Assembly (NCBI GenBank): GCA_946188155.1
Contig: CAMHUC010000043.1
Span: forward strand, 1-33,002
Source: an uncultured bacterium
Lineage (GTDB): Bacteria > Bacteroidota > Bacteroidia > Bacteroidales > Bacteroidaceae
DNA length: 33,002 bases
Reading direction: 5' to 3'
A program made the position numbers and the translations under genes. Under the pieces are notes generated by a model. That model did no database searches and had not been told where the DNA came from. It was given only the letters and a program-made list of their open reading frames with translations. Positions 24,897 to 31,050 of the stretch are shown piece after piece. The number at the start of each line of letters is the position of its first letter. Within the stretch, counting starts at the first letter, position 1.

Positions 24897-25112
24897 CTAC
24901 ATTTTTCCTGTACTAAGTTCTCTGTCGAGATAACTGTAAATGTAAACAGGGCTCTGGAAATAGAGTCCCGTTGCGGGATTCGTCAATTTTGCGTAAGTCT
25001 CAGAGTTATAGACCGTGTCCAGCGCTTCGTGAAGCGACAAGCCGCGCTCTTCCATCAGCATAAGTACGAGGTCTCGTACCGTGCATTCGTTCATATAGTC
25101 TATTGTACTCAT
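24897..25112 (-). CDS. Small third protein of the DUF3791/DUF3990 cassette (copy 2)
   Basis: A 71-residue protein related to the one at 2470-2700, with the same (E/D)ALDTVYNSE core and a tyrosine-rich C-terminal half (ATGLYFQSPVYIYSYLDREL). It overlaps the DUF3990 stop by four bases, so translation is probably coupled. Function unknown; see the cassette as a whole. Confidence 0.82.
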   Translation of the reverse strand: MSTIDYMNECTVRDLVLMLMEERGLSLHEALDTVYNSETYAKLTNPATGLYFQSPVYIYSYLDRELSTGKM

Positions 25113-25585
25113 AGACGCCTCAGCATTTGAATGGCTTTCTCGCTTCCGAAAAAATACTGAAAAGTGATGCCTTTCATGTATTTCAGGCGTTCAAGAAAGG
25201 TTTCCATGTTGATGTTCTGCTCCATGACATTACGGATTTGTGCGCCTACCTTATCATTTGCTATAGGGCCATATACGACATCGTTGTCATGAATGTTTTT
25301 TGCATTTTTGTTCTGGCGGTTAGCGAGAATGAACGTAACCCAGTCTTTGGTATAGCCATCGAAGCGCATGAACCGCAAAGTTCCATCGTTCAGATGTGCT
25401 TCGTCGAACTCATAGCTTTGAACGATAGACTGACCACCGAACAATTGAACCTTGAAGTTGGCCATTGCCTCTGCTTGTGCCTCTGACTCAGACAGATAAA
25501 ATCCGCAACCAAAGTCCTTGCCGCGCTGAGATTGGCTTAAGTCAATCCCCTGGAAATCCGTATTTGTTCCGTGATAGAGTTTCAT
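25109..25585 (-). CDS. DUF3990 protein, ADP-ribosyltransferase-like (copy 2)
   Basis: The 158-residue protein starts MKLYHGTN and has DFGCGFYLSESEAQAEAMA and DVVYGPIANDKVG, matching the conserved blocks of copy 1 at 2713-3207. The YHG, GFYL and GPxAND blocks are the only long stretches shared, as expected of an active-site core of an ART-like fold. The start overlaps the DUF3791 stop by four bases and the end overlaps the third gene by four bases, giving a fully coupled operon. The target and activity are unknown; a modifying toxin is the working hypothesis. Confidence 0.85.
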   Translation of the reverse strand: MKLYHGTNTDFQGIDLSQSQRGKDFGCGFYLSESEAQAEAMANFKVQLFGGQSIVQSYEFDEAHLNDGTLRFMRFDGYTKDWVTFILANRQNKNAKNIHDNDVVYGPIANDKVGAQIRNVMEQNINMETFLERLKYMKGITFQYFFGSEKAIQMLRRL

Positions 25586-25842
25586 GCGAGCGCCCCTCCA
25601 TGACGCTGGCAGTAACCCGCCATATTCTGCACCATATCCTCGAAACTCTGTGTATGAGCTATGTTGTACTGCTCATCCAGAAAGTCGATAGCCTTGTAGC
25701 GGTTCAGGTAGCGATAAGCCTGCACCGCTGACAGACCGAAACGACGAGCGAACTCGCTGATGAAAATGACGATATATTCAGCCTTAGCATATTGCTCAAG
25801 GCTGTCATAGCGTTCAAAAGTGTTTTGTTCCGTCATCATCAT
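25582..25842 (-). CDS. DUF3791 family protein (copy 2)
   Basis: The 86-residue protein has the same plan as copy 1: a hydrophobic helix (AEYIVIFISEFARRFG), LSAVQAYRYLNRYKAIDFLDEQY, NIAHTQSF and a C-terminal helix. Three ATG codons in a row (25842, 25839, 25836) open the frame. It is the first gene of the cassette, 72 bases from repeat D. Confidence 0.82.
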   Translation of the reverse strand: MMMTEQNTFERYDSLEQYAKAEYIVIFISEFARRFGLSAVQAYRYLNRYKAIDFLDEQYNIAHTQSFEDMVQNMAGYCQRHGGALA

Positions 25843-25863
25843 ACTTTATTTAGTTCAACGTTG

Positions 25864-25895
25864 CAAAGATACACAATATTCTGGAAACTTCCAAA
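25864..25895 (-). promoter_or_regulatory. Promoter with palindromic upstream element, ART-like cassette 2
   Basis: On the minus strand TTTG (25895-25892) and TATCTTTG (25871-25864) are 20 bases apart, as in cassette 1. The upstream half sits in the inverted repeat TGGAA-GT-TTCCA. Same layout, partly different bases: a candidate autoregulatory operator that has diverged with its repressor. Confidence 0.72.
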
Positions 25896-25914
25896 TGAAT
25901 CACGGAAAAAGAAA

Positions 25915-25994
25915 ACTCAGCAGATAAAAACGCTTTGCGCTATATCCGCTGAGGTTTTGACTGTTGGCGGGTCAAGTGCCTGTCCCCATGACCC
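25915..25994 (+). repeat. Double-hairpin intergenic repeat, copy D
   Basis: CTCAG (25916) with CTGAG (25949-25953), and GGGTCA (25969-25974) with TGACCC (25989-25994). It lies between the end of the Fic gene (26046, minus strand) and the start of cassette 2. On the minus strand it is followed by a T-rich tract, so it can serve as a Fic terminator. With its flank (25868-25994) it duplicates 24760-24887. Confidence 0.88.
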
Positions 25995-26045
25995 ATTAGA
26001 AGAAATGCTATATCCAGGGCATATACTCAGCGGGATTTCTTTCGA

Positions 26046-27161
26046 TTAATAAGTAGCAACCTTTACGCGAGAGAAGTCCGCTTGTTCTGCATGGAAAGCA
26101 TTCATCAGCAATTCAAAGAGTTGAATGTTCAGATAGAAATTGTCGCGTCCCATTTTCATTTTGGAAAGAATACCTGCATCAACTAACTGATTCAGATAAG
26201 ATACAGCCGTTGGACGAGTTACACCCAAATCCTGACAGACGAAATCAATCTTGGTGTATGGGTGCTTGAAGAGATTGTTCAACAAATCTTGCGAATAGAT
26301 TTTTGTCAGTTCCCCTCGTATCTTCTGTTTGTGCGCCATCATCAATTCCTTGATAGACTTAATAAGGGCAATTGTTTCTATGGAGGTTTCCTCAATACCT
26401 TTCAGCATAAACAGTATCCAGTCAACCCATTGATCATCATTCTCTCTGACACCCTGCAACAGGCGATAGTATTCACCTTTGTTTTTAATGATATAACGGC
26501 TGAGATACAATACAGGAAGGTCAAGCAGGTCTTGAAGCACCAAGTATAGGATATTGATGACACGACCAGTTCTTCCATTTCCATCGGAGAAGGGATGAAT
26601 ACTCTCAAACTGATGGTGAATAACACACATCTTGACCAACGGATCCCAATCGCACATGTCAGCATCGTTGATGAACCGTTCGAGGTTATTCATATAAGCA
26701 ACAATCTCTTCATTTGTCTGAGGAGGCTGATAGACGATCTCTCCTGTAGCATCATTCTTTAAAGTCGTACCTGGTGTCACCCTAAATCCAGCACTATTTC
26801 GCTTGATGCGCTGGTAAATCTCTATCATGTCATTACACGTCAGCAACGAATGACTTTTCACTCTATCAAATCCATACAACAAAGCATCTGCATAACTTTT
26901 CACCTCCTTTGCTGCAGGAGTCATGCTACCGGTAAAGGAAAGTTCGGCCTTGTAAAGTTCATCGTGAGTAGTGATAATACTCTCCACTGCCGAGCTGTCT
27001 TTCGCTTCTTGAAGTGAAAGCGTATTGATTAGAATAGCCGTATTAGGAATTGACTGTACGGCACCTTTCAACTCTGCCAAACGACGATGTGCTTGAGCCA
27101 CTTGTTTTAGCACGGCTTTTGTTTCTACTTCTTGCCGCAAAGGTAATGATGGTATCTGATA
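26046..27161 (-). CDS. Fic-domain protein (AMPylator-like) with C-terminal winged helix
   Basis: From ATG 27161 the protein has 371 residues. The Fic core motif HPFSDGNGRTGR at 190-201 contains all catalytic positions of HxFx(D/E)GNGRxxR, so nucleotide transfer, usually AMP, to hydroxyl side chains is expected. An N-terminal SSAVES (57-62) resembles the (S/T)xxxE(G/N) inhibitory helix with S instead of G/N at the end, so activity may be held in check by its own glutamate. The C-terminus (QDLGVTRPTAVSYLNQLVDAGIL) is a winged helix-turn-helix, as in many stand-alone Fic proteins. An upstream in-frame ATG at 27194 lies over the -7 element and is not used. Confidence 0.93.
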   Translation of the reverse strand, partial: YQIPSLPLRQEVETKAVLKQVAQAHRRLAELKGAVQSIPNTAILINTLSLQEAKDSSAVESIITTHDELYKAELSFTGSMTPAAKEVKSYADALLYGFDRVKSHSLLTCNDMIEIYQRIKRNSAGFRVTPGTTLKNDATGEIVYQPPQTNEEIVAYMNNLERFINDADMCDWDPLVKMCVIHHQFESIHPFSDGNGRTGRVINILYLVLQDLLDLPVLYLSRYIIKNKGEYYRLLQGVRENDDQWVDWILFMLKGIEETSIETIALIKSIKELMMAHKQKIRGELTKIYSQDLLNNLFKHPYTKIDFVCQDLGVTRPTAVSYLNQLVDAGILSKMKMGRDNFYLNIQLFELLMNAFHAEQADFSRVKVATY

Positions 27162-27183
27162 CATAATAATGCTATTTTGCCTG

Positions 27184-27191
27184 CAAATATA
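27184..27191 (-). promoter_or_regulatory. -7 element of the Fic gene
   Basis: TATATTTG on the minus strand matches TAnnTTTG and lies about 23 bases before the ATG at 27161. The upstream region is made of the phased repeats at 27207-27291 instead of a clear TTTG. Confidence 0.6.
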
Positions 27192-27206
27192 CAAAAATAA
27201 TCCGAT

Positions 27207-27291
27207 TTTCTTTCTATATTGAAGAGAATATATAAAAAAAATCCGATTTTCTTTCTATATCATTCAGAATATAGCAAATTTCTTTCTATAT
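27207..27291. promoter_or_regulatory. Three phased direct repeats upstream of Fic
   Basis: TTTCTTTCTATAT occurs at 27207-27219, 27248-27260 and 27279-27291. The first two copies are longer (AATCCGAT precedes). Spacings are 41 and 31 bases, close to four and three helical turns, so the three sites face one side of the helix. They cover the Fic promoter. The Fic protein's own winged helix is a natural candidate binder (inference). Confidence 0.65.
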
Positions 27292-27322
27292 CTTTAAACG
27301 CAACAGTTTTTAGCAAAAGAAA

Positions 27323-27402
27323 CCTCAGCAGATGAAAGCACCTTGCGCTCTATCCACTGAGGTTTTGATTGTTAGCGGGTCAAGTGCCTGTCACCATGAC
27401 CG
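27323..27402 (+). repeat. Double-hairpin intergenic repeat, copy E
   Basis: CCTCAG (27323-27328) with CTGAGG (27357-27362), and GGGTCA (27377-27382) with TGACCG (27397). It lies upstream of the Fic gene behind the phased repeats. On the minus strand the hairpin is followed by TTTCTTTT. Confidence 0.86.
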
Positions 27403-27472
27403 ATACCAAAGGCACCCATCCCTATCCCGTCTGAGGCGAACAAGCTCGGAGTTTTTGAGTATTTCTGAGATG

Positions 27473-27552
27473 CCTCAGCAGATAGAAGCTCTTGGCTCTC
27501 TATCCACTGAGGCTTTGAATGTTAGCGGGTCAAGTCCCTGTCCCCATGACCC
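27473..27552 (+). repeat. Double-hairpin intergenic repeat, copy F
   Basis: CCTCAG (27473-27478) with CTGAGG (27507-27512), extended by GATAGA/TCTATC, and GGGTCA (27527-27532) with TGACCC (27547-27552). An extra CTGAGGC at 27431-27437 can pair with the first arm. Located 58 bases from the end of the lipoprotein gene. Confidence 0.88.
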
Positions 27553-27610
27553 CATCCGCGTTAAATACCTAACGTTTACGCATGTGGCGGAAATTCACGT
27601 TTAAAAGTGG

Positions 27611-28252
27611 TCAGTATTCTTTAACAGAAATCTGCATATCGGCATTACTGTTAATGCCATACTTTTTCTGCTCGAAATCATAAAATAAAATCCAATGATC
27701 TTCTTTGCAGGCTCCTTTATACAGAAAATGTAATTCCAAATCGGAACCGCCAAAAGATAAGTCTGCATAGGCAGGCTCCCACACTCCAGGATGCAAAACA
27801 GACTCGACAGCTGTTATATGGAAAATACTTGAAGGACCATCATAGGGAATATTTCCATAGAACCAAGAATTACCATCACGGATAATCTCAATTCCTTTTT
27901 CATAATGAATAACCGTAGCCCTTCCGTATTCAACAAAGTCGATGCTAAAACCATGAGGCGCAAAAGCCCTCCAAACCACTTCGGCTTTTTTCTTACCAAA
28001 ACCGGAAGCGCTGGAAATTTTAGGGAGTTTTGAAGTGAACTTCTCACGGACAAGAGCTTCGGCAATTGCATCGTTAGTATAATGCTCAACCGTAAAAGTA
28101 TCCACCTCAACAGATTTGCCGTCAATCTTCACTGTTGTTGTTGCGCCGCCACCGGAAGTCTCAGCAGGAGAAGAAGAGTTTGCATTTGCATTGCCACAGG
28201 CAATCAAGACAGCGGCCATGACCAGACCTGCCAAAAATAGTAACTTTTTCAT
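27611..28252 (-). CDS. Predicted lipoprotein of unknown function
   Basis: The 213-residue protein has a lipoprotein signal (KKLLFLAGLVMAAVLIACGN, cysteine after residue 18), so it is an outer- or periplasmic-side lipoprotein. A serine-rich linker follows. The rest has no recognised domain. It lies ten bases downstream of the gene at 28263-29543, on the same strand, so the two are probably co-transcribed. AT-rich like its neighbour. Confidence 0.82.
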   Translation of the reverse strand: MKKLLFLAGLVMAAVLIACGNANANSSSPAETSGGGATTTVKIDGKSVEVDTFTVEHYTNDAIAEALVREKFTSKLPKISSASGFGKKKAEVVWRAFAPHGFSIDFVEYGRATVIHYEKGIEIIRDGNSWFYGNIPYDGPSSIFHITAVESVLHPGVWEPAYADLSFGGSDLELHFLYKGACKEDHWILFYDFEQKKYGINSNADMQISVKEY

Positions 28253-28262
28253 TATTGTCGTA

Positions 28263-29543
28263 TTAAAAATGAATGTTGTTCCTGTGTTGTTTTATGAAAT
28301 CATCTATATCAATAGTAAATGTGAACGTCTTAGGATAAACAAGATATTCAGATTTATCTCTAGTTAGATGGTCAATACCAAATAGTTGCCAATAATTAAT
28401 TGGTAAAATACATTTTCGATTTCCCAACTCATCATATATTTCCATAAAATGGTCATTATCACCCTGATTGCAAAAACCATAATATGTATTTATCGTTTGC
28501 CCATTTTCGATAGAAATCCGATTTAAACAGAATATATCATTACTTAGCCCTTGAGCCTTTATTTCTCCATCGATGGTATAGAAACTATAAGTATCATTTG
28601 TGAAATGACTTAAAAACACTCCATCCGTATAAGAACCACTATCTATATCTTCCAAAGTTAATTTTGTTTTGGGGAAATACTCCATTGTTAGTCCTTCTTC
28701 ATCATCAGCAGTTGCTGTCAGGAATTTTTCCTCAAGGCTATATCTAATGGCTCCCTTGCCGAATATTTGCTTGCCTCCATCGAAAAAATAAGTTTTTCCA
28801 TTTTTACTTGCTACAATAATGTCCTTTTCTAAATATGACTTGTCATATTCAGCAGAAACAATAATCTTTCCAGAAGCATCTTTCATTCCAGATTTCCCGT
28901 TTTCCTCGAATGGATAATACTTTGGGACATCAACTTTTTCTTCCTCTTGATATTCACCACTACTATTCACAACATCTTCTGTTGATTGTGAGGGAGATCT
29001 TGAAGTATCATTACTGCTTTCCTTATCTGCCAAAATGATTAACCAAGGAAGAACTAATAGTAACAATATTATCACAATAATGGTACTGAAAGTATATAAC
29101 TTTTTCTTTCGAGAAGCATTTTTGGTAAAATTGACCAATGAATCAATCCAAGAAAAAAGAACCGATATAACCATAAAGACTACTATTATCAGTGTGAGAT
29201 AACCACCAATAAATAATGAGACTTTTATTCCCATATTATTATCTTCTCCCATCACACTTACAGTACAAATAAGCATTCCAGCCAGCCATATTACAACGAC
29301 AGTCAGCCAAGTTGAACGAAGGAAAAATTTAAGTATAAAATTTAAGACACAAACTCCGATAAAATAATAAATCAAATCGGGTGGATTGTTCCCTAAATAG
29401 GTGTCACATTTAATATCATTTCCCCATTGGACAGAAAACCAAGGCAGGAATAAGAATAATATTAATAATATTGAACATACCATTTCGAATATAGCTCCAC
29501 CAGGAGGGCTATATCTTTTTTCCTCATTTATATTATTTTCCAT
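28263..29543 (-). CDS. Membrane protein with WG-repeat-like extracytoplasmic domain
   Basis: From ATG 29543 the protein has 426 residues. Residues 1-190 hold four or five transmembrane helices (for example CSILLILFLFLPWF, VSLFIGGYLTLIIVVFMVIS and IIVIILLLLVLPWLIILA). The remaining half is soluble. Part of it (PFEENGKSGMKDASGKIIVSAEYD) resembles WG/KWG beta repeats. Function unknown. The DNA is AT-rich (20 of 60 G+C in 28321-28380). The start sits four bases after the T-tract of a terminator-like leader. The frame is open upstream, but that sequence is the leader itself. Confidence 0.82.
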   Translation of the reverse strand: MENNINEEKRYSPPGGAIFEMVCSILLILFLFLPWFSVQWGNDIKCDTYLGNNPPDLIYYFIGVCVLNFILKFFLRSTWLTVVVIWLAGMLICTVSVMGEDNNMGIKVSLFIGGYLTLIIVVFMVISVLFSWIDSLVNFTKNASRKKKLYTFSTIIVIILLLLVLPWLIILADKESSNDTSRSPSQSTEDVVNSSGEYQEEEKVDVPKYYPFEENGKSGMKDASGKIIVSAEYDKSYLEKDIIVASKNGKTYFFDGGKQIFGKGAIRYSLEEKFLTATADDEEGLTMEYFPKTKLTLEDIDSGSYTDGVFLSHFTNDTYSFYTIDGEIKAQGLSNDIFCLNRISIENGQTINTYYGFCNQGDNDHFMEIYDELGNRKCILPINYWQLFGIDHLTRDKSEYLVYPKTFTFTIDIDDFIKQHRNNIHF

Positions 29544-29547
29544 AAAC

Positions 29548-29703
29548 AAAAAAAGGCGGAACCATTCGATGCTTATTCTCCAACTTCGGTACCGCCAAGT
29601 AACCATGCTACGAAACAAGCAAGAACAGTCCACGCCCTAAGGACGTGAACTTTCCGAACTGCTTGCTCTCCGTAGCTGAATTTTGGCGGTTTCAAGTTGG
29701 AGA
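29548..29703 (-). promoter_or_regulatory. Structured 5' leader with mutually exclusive rod and terminator folds (leader 2)
   Basis: Read on the minus strand: the 5' arm (29703-29683) is almost fully complementary to the middle arm (29598-29577). Between them are nested stems, GCTACG/CGTAGC (29676 / 29612), AGCAAG-CAGT / ACTG-TT-CTTGCT, and an apex CACGTCC-TTA-GGGCGTG. The middle arm also contains GGCGGTACC, which can pair with GGTTCCGCC (29563-29555), followed at once by seven Ts (29554-29548). The two pairings exclude one another. The apex GTTCACG/CGTGGAC (29650 and 29634) is the same as in leader 1 at 7997-8015. No clear promoter was found upstream. The 285 bases between genes are otherwise empty. 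Confidence 0.68.
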
Positions 29704-29828
29704 GAGACAAGAGCTGAAAGCTCAATATCTATGTATAAGTACGAACAGAAACGCTGATCTGTAAGTTTGTAATATTTATAATGTGTATCCTGCCACCATC
29801 AGAGCGATGGAGATGAGAGATTTGGTTA

Positions 29829-30083
29829 CTATTGAGCCAATTTGCCGGAATGAAGCTGCTCAACGGGGAAAATCAAGTCCCAGTTTTTACCCCAGACAAT
29901 GTTGCCATCCTCAAGAGTGAAGCGGTTGAACTTTCGAGGATCAAGATACTTATTGTACTGAGGATGCGAATGGCGACGGATAAAATCACCAATATCAACA
30001 GTCTGAACCGTATTATCGCTGAATGTCAGGCAAACACATAGGTTGCCTGCGTTTTCTGCCTTTATAATATAAATTCTATCCAT
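29829..30083 (-). CDS. DUF2442 domain protein
   Basis: The 84-residue protein has the DUF2442 layout, with a strand-rich N-terminus, VDIGDFIRR, and a C-terminal FNRFTLEDGNIVWGKNWDLIFPVEQL block. DUF2442 proteins often pair with DUF4160 in putative toxin-antitoxin modules, but no DUF4160 was seen here. A decayed copy of its C-terminal half is found at 24485-24628. Confidence 0.85.
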   Translation of the reverse strand: MDRIYIIKAENAGNLCVCLTFSDNTVQTVDIGDFIRRHSHPQYNKYLDPRKFNRFTLEDGNIVWGKNWDLIFPVEQLHSGKLAQ

Positions 30084-30186
30084 ATCCTTTTCCTTCTAAA
30101 GTTTCTTCTTGATATTGGTACTTCTGACACTCTGCTTCAGCACAAAGAATTTCACCCATTTCGTAGTTCTTTCCGTTCGCGTACAT
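30076..30186 (-). CDS. Small 36-codon protein coupled to DUF2442
   Basis: ATG at 30186 opens a frame of 36 codons (MYANGKNYEMGEILCAEAEC, then a glutamine- and glutamate-rich end) whose stop overlaps the DUF2442 start by eight bases. No family is recognised. It could be a short partner or leader of DUF2442, or the remnant of a larger gene. Only length and overlap support it. Confidence 0.35.
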   Translation of the reverse strand: MYANGKNYEMGEILCAEAECQKYQYQEETLEGKGYG

Positions 30187-30195
30187 TTTATTATA

Positions 30196-30225
30196 TGGTA
30201 GCGAGACCATTATGTCTCGCTACCA
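30196..30225. terminator. Perfect 12-bp hairpin after frdB
   Basis: TGGTAGCGAGAC (30196-30207) and GTCTCGCTACCA (30214-30225) form a perfect 12-base stem with a six-base loop, 12 bases beyond the frdB stop. There is no strong T-tract, so it may be an mRNA 3'-end stabiliser or a weak bidirectional terminator. Confidence 0.6.
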
Positions 30226-30236
30226 ATACAATACAC

Positions 30237-30995
30237 TTAGTCTGCCATCTTGGCCTTGATCATCTCACGGTTGAGACGGGCGATGTTCGAGATGGTCTCG
30301 TTCTTCGGGCAGACGGCCTCGCAGGCGCGAGTGTTGGTGCAGTTGCCGAAGCCGAGTTCATCCATCTTGGCCACCATGTTCTTAACACGGCGGGCAGCCT
30401 CTACACGGCCTTGCGGGAGCAGGGCGAGTTGTGACACCTTAGACGATACGAAGAGCATGGCAGAGCCGTTCTTACAGGCTGCTACGCAGGCACCACAGCC
30501 GATGCAAGAGGCGCAGTCCATAGCCTCGTCGGCATCCTCCTTGGGGATGAGGATAGCGTTGGCATCCTGAGCCTGACCGGTGCGGATGGTGGTATAGCCG
30601 CCAGCCTGGATGATCTTATCGAAGGCATTGCGGTCTACCATACAGTCCTTGATTACGGGGAAGGCAGCAGAGCGCCAAGGCTCGACGGTGATGACGTCGC
30701 CATCGTTGAAGCGGCGCATGTAGAGCTGACAGGTGGTAGCACCACGCTCGGTCTTGCCGTGAGGCGTACCGTTGATGTAGAGTGAGCACATACCGCAGAT
30801 ACCCTCGCGGCAGTCGTGATCGAACACGAAGGGCTCCTTGCCTTCGTTGATGAGCTCCTCGTTCAGGATGTCGAGCATCTCGAGGAACGAGGTGTCATCG
30901 GGGATGTCGTGCATTTCGTGGGTATCGAAATGACCTGCGTCCTTGGGGCCATTCTGGCGCCAGAACTTTATTGTAAATGAAATATTCTTTGCCAT
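30237..30995 (-). CDS. frdB: Fumarate reductase / succinate dehydrogenase iron-sulfur subunit
   Basis: The 252-residue protein has the plant-type [2Fe-2S] cysteines (C62, C67, C70, C89 in CREGICGMC and beyond), and the bacterial ferredoxin-like region with [14 protein letters not shown] for [4Fe-4S] and a further set with ACEAVCP for [3Fe-4S]. It passes electrons between the flavoprotein and the membrane quinone/cytochrome b subunit. In anaerobic Bacteroidetes the complex works mainly as a fumarate reductase, producing succinate. It follows frdA with a 55-base gap containing a hairpin. sdhC is expected upstream of frdA outside the window. Confidence 0.96.
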   Translation of the reverse strand: MAKNISFTIKFWRQNGPKDAGHFDTHEMHDIPDDTSFLEMLDILNEELINEGKEPFVFDHDCREGICGMCSLYINGTPHGKTERGATTCQLYMRRFNDGDVITVEPWRSAAFPVIKDCMVDRNAFDKIIQAGGYTTIRTGQAQDANAILIPKEDADEAMDCASCIGCGACVAACKNGSAMLFVSSKVSQLALLPQGRVEAARRVKNMVAKMDELGFGNCTNTRACEAVCPKNETISNIARLNREMIKAKMAD

Positions 30996-31019
30996 AATTA
31001 TAAGTATTTATAGGTGTGG

Positions 31020-31038
31020 ACTGCGGAAGTACCGCAGT
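31020..31038. other. Intercistronic hairpin between frdA and frdB
   Basis: ACTGCGG (31020-31026) and CCGCAGT (31032-31038) form a seven-base stem with a five-base loop in the gap between the two genes. It may tune relative expression of the two subunits by mRNA processing or decay. Confidence 0.5.
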
Positions 31039-31050
31039 TTACTGGACCTC

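Noticed and set aside
22300..27552. Interspersed 80-bp repeats as a CRISPR array
   Set aside because: Copies are long, diverged, irregularly spaced and separated by whole genes; no cas genes are present.
22300..27552. The 80-bp repeats as classical integron attC sites
   Set aside because: They form two consecutive hairpins and not one nested palindrome with R and L boxes, and no integron integrase is in the window.
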